A stretch of DNA of 64,000 bases, taken from Saprospiraceae bacterium. Lineage in GTDB: Bacteria; Bacteroidota; Bacteroidia; Chitinophagales; Saprospiraceae. Of the stretch, positions 36,958 to 45,985 are shown piece after piece. The stretch covers positions 1 through 64,000 of the forward strand of contig JANWXM010000006.1 in assembly GCA_025055285.1 (NCBI GenBank), read 5' to 3'. Both the position numbers and the translations under genes were made by a program. Under the pieces are notes generated by a model. That model did not search any database, was not told where the DNA came from, and was given only the letters and a program-made list of their open reading frames with translations. Position 1 is the stretch's first letter. Every line of letters starts with the position of its first letter.

Positions 36958-38676
36958 ATGACTAGTGCAGATCCCTTGACCCTTACTTTTGAGAATTTTA
37001 CTTACGCGCGTCCTGATATTCAGTCGCTCACAGAGGAGTTTAATACCCTACTCTCCTCTTTCGAACAAGCCTCTGATGGAGAAACTCAATTGGCCGTTTT
37101 GGAGCGCATTAATGCGCTGCGCAGGCATTTCAGCAGCATGTACAATATTTGTTACGTACGTCATACGGCCGATACGCGAGATCCCTTTTACGATGCAGAA
37201 AACCAATATTTTGACCAGACATTGCCTGCCTTTGAGGCGCTTAACGACCGCCTGTATCGCGCCCTTTTAGCTTCTCCGTTTCGCGAAGCGCTCCAGCAGC
37301 GCTTCGGTGCTCATCTTTTCACATTGGTCGAACTAGCGCTTCAAAGCTTTACGCCAGAGATCATAAGCGAGTTGCAACAAGAAAACGCGCTGTGTTCGGA
37401 GTATACACGTCTAAAAGCGACAGCCCTCATTGAATTTGAGGGCTGTACTTACAATTTAAGCAGCCTAACACCTATTGAACAATCAAATGACCGCGATACC
37501 CGCCGTCGTGCATCGGCTGCGCGGTGGGCTTTTTTTGCTAAGCACAGCGAGCGCTTCGATGATATTTTTGATCGTTTAGTACGTCTTCGGCACACGATCG
37601 CAAAAAAATTGGGAGCACCCAATTTTATTTCTGTTGGCTACGCTCGCATGCGCCGTTCCGACTATAATCCGGAAATGGTAGCTGCTTTTCGTCGGCAGAT
37701 CCGCGAGTACATCGTCCCAATAGCAACGCAACTCTATGAGCGGCAGCAGCGTCGCTTAGGTATTGAGCGTCTATACTATTACGACGAAGATTATCTGTTC
37801 CCTTCCGGGAATCCTAAACCAAAGGGCAACGCTCAAGAGCTGGTGAACAGTGCTTCCCAAATGTATCGAGAACTATCCGCTGAAACACATGCTTTCTTTC
37901 AACGCATGTTGCGGGCACATTTGCTCGACCTAGTCAATCGCGATGGGAAGGCTACAGGCGGGTATTGTACGTACATACCTGCTTATGAGGCACCTTTCAT
38001 CTTTTCTAACTTTAGCGGTGCTAGCAGCGACGTGGATGTTCTTACTCATGAGGCTGGGCACGCGTTCCAAGTATGGATGAGTCGGCACCACGACATGGTC
38101 GAATACCACTGGCCTACAAGCGAAGCTGCTGAGATTCATTCCATGAGTATGGAATTCTTCGCTTGGCCGTGGATGCATCTCTTCTTCGGTGAAGATGCAG
38201 AGAAATATCGCTTTATGCACTTGAATAATGCCATTCGTTTTTTGCCCTATGCGGCAGCAGTGGATGAGTTTCAGCACATAATCTACGAAAACCCGGAGCT
38301 TTCTCCTCAAGAGCGAAAAGAAGTTTGGCAACGTTTAGAGAGGGCCTATTTGCCCCATCGTGACTACGACGACAATGTGTTTCTACGCGCAGGAGGTTTC
38401 TGGCAAAAGCAGAGCCATATCTACAACATGCCCTTTTATTACATCGACTACGCCTTGGCGCAGATTTGTGCTTTCCAATTTTGGAAACGCAGCCGCGAGG
38501 ATGCCGCAGGTGCGTGGGCCGATTATGTCCGCCTTTGTCGTGCTGGTGGTAGCTTATCTTTCCTAGATCTTCTTCGTTTGGCTAATCTTCGTTCACCCTT
38601 CGAAGACGGCTGCATTCAGTCCATTCTCGGCGAAGTGCAGCGCTATTTAGATGCTGTAGATGACACGGCATGGTAA
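36958..38676 (+). CDS. M3-family oligoendopeptidase (PepF-like)
   Basis: 572 residues from ATG 36958; the frame runs 42 codons further upstream but that part does not resemble the family. The zinc motif VLTHEAGHAFQ (HExxH) lies near residue 360, with the third ligand Glu in SEAAEIHSMSMEFF. The long helical N-terminal half (LTEEFNTLLSSFEQA..., KNF-like RRSDYNPEMVAAFR) forms the clamshell channel. A cytoplasmic metallopeptidase degrading short peptides. The downstream tRNA-Asn follows after 67 bases. Confidence 0.93.
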   Translation: MTSADPLTLTFENFTYARPDIQSLTEEFNTLLSSFEQASDGETQLAVLERINALRRHFSSMYNICYVRHTADTRDPFYDAENQYFDQTLPAFEALNDRLYRALLASPFREALQQRFGAHLFTLVELALQSFTPEIISELQQENALCSEYTRLKATALIEFEGCTYNLSSLTPIEQSNDRDTRRRASAARWAFFAKHSERFDDIFDRLVRLRHTIAKKLGAPNFISVGYARMRRSDYNPEMVAAFRRQIREYIVPIATQLYERQQRRLGIERLYYYDEDYLFPSGNPKPKGNAQELVNSASQMYRELSAETHAFFQRMLRAHLLDLVNRDGKATGGYCTYIPAYEAPFIFSNFSGASSDVDVLTHEAGHAFQVWMSRHHDMVEYHWPTSEAAEIHSMSMEFFAWPWMHLFFGEDAEKYRFMHLNNAIRFLPYAAAVDEFQHIIYENPELSPQERKEVWQRLERAYLPHRDYDDNVFLRAGGFWQKQSHIYNMPFYYIDYALAQICAFQFWKRSREDAAGAWADYVRLCRAGGSLSFLDLLRLANLRSPFEDGCIQSILGEVQRYLDAVDDTAW

Positions 38677-38743
38677 TTTTTTTAAAAAAGCTCTTGCACA
38701 TTCTTTTTACATGCATATAACTTTGCCACGCTTTTTGACACGT

Positions 38744-38817
38744 GCCTCATTAGCTCAGCTGGTTAGAGCGGCGGACTGTTAATCCGTAGGTCCTAGGTTC
38801 AAATCCTAGATGAGGCG
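38744..38817 (+). tRNA. tRNA-Asn (anticodon GTT)
   Basis: 74 bases fold into a complete cloverleaf: acceptor GCCTCAT paired with ATGAGGC (38810-38816), U8-A9, D-stem GCTC/GAGC, anticodon stem with loop CTGTTAA (GTT at about 38778-38780), and T-stem CCTAG around GTTCAAAT with CTAGG. Discriminator base is G, as expected for Asn. CCA is not encoded, consistent with the cca gene at 18154. A strong terminator follows immediately. Confidence 0.97.
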
Positions 38818-38821
38818 CAAT

Positions 38822-38867
38822 AAAGTAGCGGCCTCACTCCTAATACGAAGTGAGGCCGCTACTTTTT
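38822..38867. terminator. Strong hairpin terminator after tRNA-Asn
   Basis: Perfect 17-bp stem (38822-38838 with 38849-38865), 10-base loop and a run of five T on the plus strand. On the minus strand it ends apaG (stop at 38893) with a weaker T run, so it probably serves both directions. Confidence 0.93.
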
Positions 38868-38892
38868 ATACAATACACATTGGAACCCTCCT

Positions 38893-39279
38893 TTAATTCA
38901 ATCGTGCAGGCACTACGAGCATAAACTGCGGGATCTGCACCGTAAACCATGCTCCATCGTCTATGCGCTTCATGAAGTAGATGCCTACCATCGCCCCTAT
39001 ATCCGTGTCTAAGTCACAGTAAGAGGAATATTCAAAGGCATAACCTGGAGCTAATATAGGCTGCTGCCCTACTACCCCGAGGCCCTCTACTTCACGCCTC
39101 ATGCCAAGCGCGTTTCGAATAAGCCAACGACGAGAAATCAACTGAACTGTATGCTTACTACCGTTTTCAATGGCAATCCGATACCCGAATAAATAGCGAT
39201 TCTCTTGTGGTTTAGAGTGTTCGGGCAAGTAAAATGCTTCGGCGCGAACGGTAATGCCTGCGGTAGTAAGAGCCTTCAT
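38893..39279 (-). CDS. apaG: ApaG (CorD) domain protein
   Basis: 128 residues from ATG 39279, matching the usual 125-130. Fibronectin-III-like beta-sandwich of unknown biochemical role, linked to cobalt resistance and diadenosine tetraphosphate metabolism in enterobacteria. Landmarks: GITVRAEAFYLPEHSKP, FGYRIAIENGS, VQLISRRWLI, GVVGQQPILAPGYAFEYSS and GAMVGIYFM. The frame reaches a TTG at 39345 but those residues are not part of the family. Confidence 0.93.
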   Translation of the reverse strand: MKALTTAGITVRAEAFYLPEHSKPQENRYLFGYRIAIENGSKHTVQLISRRWLIRNALGMRREVEGLGVVGQQPILAPGYAFEYSSYCDLDTDIGAMVGIYFMKRIDDGAWFTVQIPQFMLVVPARLN

Positions 39280-39382
39280 AATAATAGGAAAAAAAGTTCG
39301 AGTTTCTGCTTGAAAATCCCTCTTAGAACTAAACGCCTTGCACAATACTCCTCTTTGTACACTTCATTCCTCCAAGCCTGTA

Positions 39383-39390
39383 CAAAGATA
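39383..39390 (-). promoter_or_regulatory. Candidate -7 box (TATCTTTG) for apaG
   Basis: Exact TAnnTTTG match on the minus strand, about 100 bases before the apaG ATG, in the gap after the ABC-F stop codon. Confidence 0.4.
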
Positions 39391-39550
39391 ATCCATTTGA
39401 CGTTCACAAGCCGATGTTTTCAACACTATTGTGGTCAAATGGTTCGTTGAACGGACTGTTGAATTAAAAGTGGCCTTTTGCTTAGGCAGAAGTAAAATTG
39501 GATGTCGTGAAGCGCTTTGCTGATTAAGGGCTTCTCTTTTTCTCGCCCTT

Positions 39551-41407
39551 TTATCCTGCACGTTCTGCCAATTCTAACCACCTAAATTCCTTTTCTTCTA
39601 GTTTTTTGTGAACGTCACTTAACTCCTCCGATAGCCGGTTAATCTCTGCTGGGTTTAAGTTGGTGTTGTTAAAACATTCGAGGATCTCCTGTTTGCGGCG
39701 CTCCAGCGCAGCAATATCTTTTTCTAGGCGTTTCATTTCATTGCGTTCAGCACTGCTCAGACCAGAGGGAGTGAAGACTGTGTTTTTGAATATCTCGGCG
39801 GTTCGGGGAGCAGCAGCTTCAGTCCGTTTCAAAGCGCGGTATTCGGCATAGGTGCCGTTAAAATCCTTGATTTTTCCATCCCCTTCAAAGATAAATAGAT
39901 GTTCAACGAGACGGTCCATGAAATACCGGTCGTGGGTAACGACAACGAGGCAACCGGGATAATCCTCTAAAAAGTTTTCTAGTACTTGCAGAGTAGGGAC
40001 ATCCAGGTCATTGGTAGGTTCGTCTAGGATGAGAAAGTTAGGATTTTTCATGAGAATAGTCAGCAAGTAAAGTCGTCTGCGCTCACCGCCGCTTAGTTGG
40101 CTAACGTAGACCTGCTGTTGAGGGCGCGGAAAAAGGAACAGCTCGAGTAATTGAGCCGCGCTAAGGGTTTTGCCTTTTTCCAACGGAATGTACTCGGCAA
40201 TGTCGCGTATGACTTCGATGACGCGCTTGTCTTCGGGCAAGCGAATACCCTCTTGGCGATAATGACCAAACACGATAGTATCGCCAATGACCACCTTACC
40301 CGTATCGGGCGGCAAAGCCCCTGTAAGGATATCGAGAAAAGTGCTTTTTCCCGAGCCATTCGGGCCAACAATACCTACGCGCTCGCGACGCTTAAACTTG
40401 TAGGTAAAATTTTCTAGTACTTTTTTATTGCCGAAGGACTTACTCACATTGTGAAGTTCGACAACTTTACTGCCCAACCAATTTTCCTTTATGGCAAGGA
40501 CTATCTCTTCGGGCTTTTTGCGCAAGCTTTCGAGAGCCTCTACGCGCTCGTAGTAAGCATCTATGCGGGCTTTGGCCTTTGTAGTACGAGCCGCAGGACT
40601 GCGGCGCACCCATTCCAGTTCGCGTTTGAGCAATTTGCTTTGGCGTTCGTAGGTGGTTGCCTCTATTTCTTCGCGCCGTGCTTTTTTCTCTAAATAGTCT
40701 GCGTATGAACCTGAGTAGCGATACAATTGGCCTCCTTCTAGCTCTAAGATGGTGTCGCAGACGTTTTCTAAAAAATAACGGTCATGAGTAACCATGAATA
40801 CTGTGACTGCGGGTTGTTGCAAGTATTCCTCAAGCCACTCAATCATTTCCACATCGAGGTGGTTGGTTGGTTCGTCGAGAATTAAGAGGTCCGGGTCTTG
40901 CAATAAGATTTTAGCCAATGCCAAACGTTTTTGTTGACCGCCAGAGAGCGAACCCACTTTTTGGGTAAAATCTTCTAGACGGAAGCGGTAAAGCATCTCT
41001 TTAACCCGCGCTTCAAACGACCAGGCGTGATGGAGGTCCATTTGATTTATCGCCTCTTGGAGTTGTTCAGGGTTTTCAGGGTGAGCCATCGCGCTTTCGT
41101 AACGTTGAATAATGCGCACTATTGGGTTTGCAGGATCGAGCACGGCAGTAAGCACGTCTACGTTGGCAGGCAAGGTAGGCTCTTGCTCTAACCAGCCGAT
41201 GCGGATGTCTTTTCGAAGGATAAGACGCGCATTTTCGCCTTCGCTGCTTTCCAAGCCCGCAATAACGCGCAGTAACGTGCTCTTGCCCGTCCCGTTCTTG
41301 GCAATTAAACCGATCTTCTGGCCCTTGTCGATGTGCAGGCTAATGTTGCGAAAGAGCACCTTCTCCCCGTAAGTTTTTGTTGCGTTTTCGAGCGTCAGAA
41401 AGTTCAT
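39551..41407 (-). CDS. ABC-F family ATPase (Uup/EttA-like)
   Basis: 618 residues from ATG 41407 (MNFLTLENATKTYGEK). Two ABC domains in tandem with no membrane part: Walker A GLIAKNGTGKSTLL and GIVGPNGSGKSTFL, signatures LSGGQQKRLALAK and LSGGERRRLYLLT, and Walker B plus downstream ILDEPTNHLD and ILDEPTNDLD. A basic linker (RRSPAARTTKAKARIDAYYERVEAL) lies between, and a coiled-coil tail of about 70 residues follows (AERNEMKRLEKDIAALERRKQ...), as in Uup. ABC-F proteins act on ribosomes or branched DNA. The start is 91 bases after the MFS gene. A near-match box TATCTTCG lies 28 bases upstream (41436-41443). Confidence 0.92.
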   Translation of the reverse strand: MNFLTLENATKTYGEKVLFRNISLHIDKGQKIGLIAKNGTGKSTLLRVIAGLESSEGENARLILRKDIRIGWLEQEPTLPANVDVLTAVLDPANPIVRIIQRYESAMAHPENPEQLQEAINQMDLHHAWSFEARVKEMLYRFRLEDFTQKVGSLSGGQQKRLALAKILLQDPDLLILDEPTNHLDVEMIEWLEEYLQQPAVTVFMVTHDRYFLENVCDTILELEGGQLYRYSGSYADYLEKKARREEIEATTYERQSKLLKRELEWVRRSPAARTTKAKARIDAYYERVEALESLRKKPEEIVLAIKENWLGSKVVELHNVSKSFGNKKVLENFTYKFKRRERVGIVGPNGSGKSTFLDILTGALPPDTGKVVIGDTIVFGHYRQEGIRLPEDKRVIEVIRDIAEYIPLEKGKTLSAAQLLELFLFPRPQQQVYVSQLSGGERRRLYLLTILMKNPNFLILDEPTNDLDVPTLQVLENFLEDYPGCLVVVTHDRYFMDRLVEHLFIFEGDGKIKDFNGTYAEYRALKRTEAAAPRTAEIFKNTVFTPSGLSSAERNEMKRLEKDIAALERRKQEILECFNNTNLNPAEINRLSEELSDVHKKLEEKEFRWLELAERAG

Positions 41408-41498
41408 GGCGCAAGGGTTGGGCTTTCTGCAGCTGCGAAGATAGCGAGCAGCTCGACACTGCTTTATTGTCCGGGCCTGAGGCCAACCTGTGGGCGTT

Positions 41499-42749
41499 TC
41501 AAGCATCCGCAGGCATGCGTCTTTGAATAACTGCTGCAGAGAGAAGCGTAAGCACGCCTACAAAAAAGATGGCGTGTTTTATCCCTAAAAGGTCGGCCAT
41601 TAGGCCAGAGAGAAGTGCTCCTGCCGCATAGCCGAAATCTCGCCACAAGCGAAACACGCCGATGCTCTCTGCATGCTGTTGAGGATGCGTAGTTTGCGCA
41701 ATTGTTACTAAAAAGGTAGGATAAACAAGCGCTGTACCTACTCCCAACTTTATCGAAAGAACTAGCAAGCCCAAAAAATTCTCCCAATAGGGTATCCAAA
41801 CAATGGCTAGCCCTTGTATAAGCATGCCGTAGAAAAGCATACCTTTTCGAGAAAAATGGTCGGCCATTTTTCCCGTGAACAGCTGTGCTACGCCCCAAAC
41901 AACGGGATATGCTCCAACAAGCAAGCCAATCTCCGAAGCGCTATAACCCGCCGACATGAGAAAAAGCGGGAAGAGCCCCCAAATCATCCCGTCGTTCAGA
42001 TTGTTGACAAAGCCAGCCTGCGTAACGGTACCTAAGGTGCGGTGGCGCCACGTCGTCTCCCAAAATACGTCGTTCAAGAATGCTTTATCCGTTGACTGCA
42101 GGCTTTCCTGAAGAACGTAGGCGCGGGTATCCTTCACCCATATAGCCGAGAGCATTAGACCGAACACAGCAATAACCACTCCTAAATAGAAAGGATAAGG
42201 CTTTAAACCGTACCGCTCTGCAAGCCAGCCAGTAAGCAACGCTACTAGCCCTACGGCGAGATAACCTGCAAATTCATTTAGTCCCATGGCCAACCCTCGG
42301 TTCTTTTCACCTACCAAGTCTATTTTCATGATGACGGTGCTGCTCCATGTAAACCCTTGGCTGGCGCCCAATAAGACGTTAGCGCCGATGACCCATTCCC
42401 AACTGGGGGCCAAGATTAAAGCCAACGGTACCGGAGTGGCTAATATCCATCCGACAATCAACAGCCGCCGGCGCCCCCACCAATTGGCTAAGTAACCTGT
42501 GTAATAGTTGGCTAAAGCCTTCGCAAAACCAAAAGAGGCCACAAACGATATGGTCGCACTCTTTGAGGCGATGCCAAATTCGGCCTCTGCTAGCGGCGAA
42601 AGAACGGCGCGCTCCATGCCAACCATGCCGCCTACGAAGGCATTGACTATTACCAATAGGGTAAATTGCCGCCAGTTCGCCCTTAGGCCTAGTTGAACGT
42701 TAGAAGGCACTACCCTTGTCCCTCGACGATCCTTTTCAAATACCCTCAT
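41499..42749 (-). CDS. Major facilitator superfamily transporter
   Basis: 416 residues from the ATG at 42749; an upstream GTG would add 8. Twelve hydrophobic segments are spaced in the MFS pattern, with the loop 2-3 block YLANWWGRRRLLIVG and a corresponding KMADHFSRKGMLFYG in the second half. Loop 6-7 is long and polar (LQSTDKAFLNDVFWETTWRHRT). The substrate cannot be read; similar proteins are annotated as drug or sugar efflux. It precedes the ABC-F gene. Confidence 0.88.
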   Translation of the reverse strand: MRVFEKDRRGTRVVPSNVQLGLRANWRQFTLLVIVNAFVGGMVGMERAVLSPLAEAEFGIASKSATISFVASFGFAKALANYYTGYLANWWGRRRLLIVGWILATPVPLALILAPSWEWVIGANVLLGASQGFTWSSTVIMKIDLVGEKNRGLAMGLNEFAGYLAVGLVALLTGWLAERYGLKPYPFYLGVVIAVFGLMLSAIWVKDTRAYVLQESLQSTDKAFLNDVFWETTWRHRTLGTVTQAGFVNNLNDGMIWGLFPLFLMSAGYSASEIGLLVGAYPVVWGVAQLFTGKMADHFSRKGMLFYGMLIQGLAIVWIPYWENFLGLLVLSIKLGVGTALVYPTFLVTIAQTTHPQQHAESIGVFRLWRDFGYAAGALLSGLMADLLGIKHAIFFVGVLTLLSAAVIQRRMPADA

Positions 42750-43445
42750 CCATCTTGCAATGCTCAATACCAAGGCGCGAAGGAAAATGAAAAGGATCTC
42801 GCCGAAACGTGAGATTTGTCACTCCCAGAGGGAATAATCTGCCGAAAAAGCACTTAATTCCTCGTCCCTTATCTCCTCGCTACATAGGGCCTCTTACATT
42901 TACTTAGCCCTTAGACTTAAGGCGCGACTTTCGCCAGAAGAATATTCTTCTAAAATTTCCTTTTCCAATCTTAGATTGATATGCTAGTTGTTTTCGGCTC
43001 GGATCTCGGCGTGTTTGTCTTGCAAATTCTGGCTCACTAGCACAAACGGTACGAGAAAAATTTGGACCATACGCGAAATAAGGAGCCACACGGCGAAAGC
43101 AGAGTAAGAATCGAAACGAAAATATTTCGGGGCAAGCATGTTCTAGACCAGCCAGAAGATCGTCCAAAAAAATCTTTTCTGTGCCGATGTGTTTCGTCAG
43201 GCGCAGCGCAAAAAGTTCCACTTTAGAAAGATTTTCTCAGTGGACTTTGCCTGCACTTAATCTTTTGTTATGTTTCAGCACATTTTCAAAACGAACTTAT
43301 TCTATCTAAAGATTAGGCGGTAGGAAAGTAAAGTAGGTTCCTCCTTGCAGAGAGCACGCTACTACTTTACGGCTAGCTTGCCTGAGATTTAGAAACTTGT
43401 GTCTCTACAAATTGCCTCCTCTAAGTAAAGGCCCACCCCTAAGCC
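42750..43445. other. Long intergenic region with one doubtful ORF
   Basis: About 700 bases. The only sizeable frame is a minus-strand 105-codon ORF (42904-43221) starting ATG, rich in Arg, Phe and Cys, with no family resemblance and no gene opposite it; it is either a taxon-specific small protein or non-coding. No terminator-grade hairpin is seen. Confidence 0.35.
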
Positions 43446-45545
43446 TCAGTAAGCTCCGAAGTAGCGCCGAAGAAACCACTCTAGACTCAACAACAACACC
43501 AACAAGAAAAATACCCATTTCAGATGAATCAGCGGCGTTGTCTGGGTAGACTGATAAATAACCGGTTTGATATTCGACATTTGCTTTATCTTATCCGCAA
43601 TGGAAAGCAAATCCCTAGGGTATACCATCTCGCCGCCGTGCTGAGCGCTGAGTTGGCGTAGTATACTGTGGTTGGCTGTAGTAGCAAAATCTTCCAGCTG
43701 TATAGGCTGCACGCTGAAGCGTCCCTCGTACGTCAGTGTCTGATTGTTTAGTGAGGTCGTAGCACGGAAAGTATAATTACCTACGGGCAAAATGCCCGCA
43801 TTTAATCTGTATGCATTGCCTATCTTATTGAAAGTATAGAGAAATTCTTTGCCCTCAGCATTGCGTATGGAAAGGGCTACATCAGGAGTGTTGATAAGTT
43901 CGTAGTTATCGTTGTACAACTCGGCGTTGAAGAAAATTGGCTCATTTTCGTTGAAGATGCTCTGGTCGAGGGAGACGCGAAACTTGCGCTTATCCTCTCT
44001 TTGGCTCAGGTAAAGGATAGTTTTACCAATAATTTCGTTAAAAATCTGGTGGTTGTTGTGTTGCATGTAATCGAAGAGGCGCCACTTCCAAAGCCCTTCG
44101 CCCAATAGCACTCCGCAGCGGATGCCGTCTGTCTCTCCAACAACGAGTAAAGGTTGTTCAGTGTCTACGCGCCCAATACGCTTGTATAAGACCACCTGCG
44201 CCTGCGGCAGAGCTGAAAAATTGCCAAAGGCACTTGTCAATGGAGTAAATTTGGGCAATTCTGAAGCAAGCTCTGGGCTCAGGGTAAAAGCTGCGAATTG
44301 CGGCGATACTTTCGCTTGCACATCATCGGTCTGTTGACCTGTACTCTGGGCATTTACCAGGCGTTGCACCCGCGACAGGGAGGAAAAATTCGTTTGCATC
44401 CCTGCAATAAATAATCGCGGAATGCGCTTGCTGTCAAGGATGCCGAGAATGCCGCCAATATCTTGCGAATTGGAGGGTAGATTGTGTAGTACTACAAAAT
44501 CAAACTTCGACACATCTGTACCAGATTCACCGGCATAAGCTACTGTTACTTCGTAATTGCGGTTACCCTCTAACGTCTGACGGATGGCTGAAATGTCAGG
44601 ATGTGGACTATTAGCCAAAAGTAAGATCTTCTGACGTGCATCAAGTACGTCAACAAAAATATCGCGCGTATTATTTACTGTCGAGCGTTCACCGGGTATT
44701 TTGCTTAGCGTAAAGCGAAATTGTTGCACGCCTGTTTTATCGGCTTCAATGACTACTTCCTTTGTAGTAAAAAAGTCGTTTTGGTCAATCGAGATAGGGA
44801 TTGACTGTAGTGTGCGCACTTGTTCGCCTTCAATTCGACTAACAGTAAGCACAGCTTGTGCACCAGCACAATTGACAGCAGCGGCGTCTACTTGAATAGT
44901 GAAGCGATCGCCTAAGTAGACAATTCTATTGTACAGCACGCGTTTGAGGAGTAGATCTTTGCGCAAGGTAGTATCGCCCAAAGCCACTGTAAACACAGGA
45001 GCTACTATCGGCGCTCCCGCATATAGAGGGCTACTGCCCTGATTATAAATGCCATCAGTGGCCATTACAAGGGCGCCTAAGTTTTGCGTTCCAAAGCGGT
45101 CATACACCTCTTGAATCAGCCGCGACAGATTACTGACCTTGTCGGTGAATTCAAAGTTCACCCCCTCGCGTACGGCATCGCCGAAAGCAAATTCGTGCAC
45201 ATCGTAGTCTTCGGATAATGCTTCACGCAAGCGCCGCCAATCCGCCTTATATCGCTCTAGGGCTGCGCCCTTTAGCTCAGCACCTACGCTTTCCGACTGA
45301 TCCTGAGCCAATACAACCACTGGTTTTTGCGTCTGCGTCTGAACGCGCCGCAACAAGGGCGACAGCAGTAAAGCAGCAACCACCGATACAACAAACCAAC
45401 GCAACACACCTAAAAAACGATGCAGATGCGGAGCTTGCTCTCGAAAAGTCGTCTCCCGGTAATACAACAGCAGAGCATACCCTAGCCCCAACAAAGCACA
45501 CAATACCAAAAACCAGGCTGGATATTGAAACGTCACTTGTGGCAT
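43446..45545 (-). CDS. VWA-like membrane protein
   Basis: 699 residues from ATG 45545 (MPQVTFQYPAWFLVL). Two N-terminal membrane segments (about 8-26 and 44-64) and one at the very C-terminus (IHLKWVFFLLVLLLSLEWFLRR) enclose a large periplasmic region. Residues ~78-250 resemble a von Willebrand A fold with PVVVLAQDQSESVG replacing the usual DxSxS, and NLGALVMATDGIYNQG. A region like a glutamine amidotransferase fold follows (KILLLANSPHPDISAIRQTL). This architecture is common in Bacteroidota next to BatA/MoxR operons, but those partners are absent here. Function unknown. Confidence 0.8.
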   Translation of the reverse strand: MPQVTFQYPAWFLVLCALLGLGYALLLYYRETTFREQAPHLHRFLGVLRWFVVSVVAALLLSPLLRRVQTQTQKPVVVLAQDQSESVGAELKGAALERYKADWRRLREALSEDYDVHEFAFGDAVREGVNFEFTDKVSNLSRLIQEVYDRFGTQNLGALVMATDGIYNQGSSPLYAGAPIVAPVFTVALGDTTLRKDLLLKRVLYNRIVYLGDRFTIQVDAAAVNCAGAQAVLTVSRIEGEQVRTLQSIPISIDQNDFFTTKEVVIEADKTGVQQFRFTLSKIPGERSTVNNTRDIFVDVLDARQKILLLANSPHPDISAIRQTLEGNRNYEVTVAYAGESGTDVSKFDFVVLHNLPSNSQDIGGILGILDSKRIPRLFIAGMQTNFSSLSRVQRLVNAQSTGQQTDDVQAKVSPQFAAFTLSPELASELPKFTPLTSAFGNFSALPQAQVVLYKRIGRVDTEQPLLVVGETDGIRCGVLLGEGLWKWRLFDYMQHNNHQIFNEIIGKTILYLSQREDKRKFRVSLDQSIFNENEPIFFNAELYNDNYELINTPDVALSIRNAEGKEFLYTFNKIGNAYRLNAGILPVGNYTFRATTSLNNQTLTYEGRFSVQPIQLEDFATTANHSILRQLSAQHGGEMVYPRDLLSIADKIKQMSNIKPVIYQSTQTTPLIHLKWVFFLLVLLLSLEWFLRRYFGAY

Positions 45546-45985
45546 GTACGACGCAGTTCTTTTGCTTGGGTCAGAACAGGGTGCAAAGGTGCGAAAATGT
45601 TTGGAGCGCAAAGAAGAGAAAGTCCCTCGAAGAAGATTCGCAAGGAGGGACCCTCATCTTCAGGCAGGAATGCTGCGAAATCCTTATAAAACATAAACGC
45701 AAGGATACTAGACTCTTACCGCACTGTTGAGAGGCAAATTACCTTTAAAATGCGATACAACGTGCGGGCGTATAATAGATTAGGGCAGATAGATCGGCCT
45801 ATCGTTTTGGGAGCAACAATTGCGCACTTGCCGAACAATGGTTCTAACTGCCTGTCTTTTCCATCGGGCAGAAATCGTGAAAGTGGCCTGTAGCCTAACG
45901 CGCGATATTCCAGCTCAGGACGGAAATTACAGGTACATCCACTCGCTTGACTTCAGGAAAGTCAGTTCAATTTTTAGCCAAATAA
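45546..45985. other. Intergenic region upstream of the decayed ATPase
   Basis: 440 bases between divergent genes. A CACCTTTG on the minus strand (45584-45591, seven of eight of the -7 consensus) may serve the VWA-like gene. No clear promoter for the ATPase and no coding ORF is seen. Confidence 0.4.

Noticed and set aside
45218-45730. 170-codon plus-strand frame over the start of the VWA-like gene.
   Set aside because: Mostly antisense to a membrane protein coding region; low-complexity Thr/Ala/Lys content and no motif.
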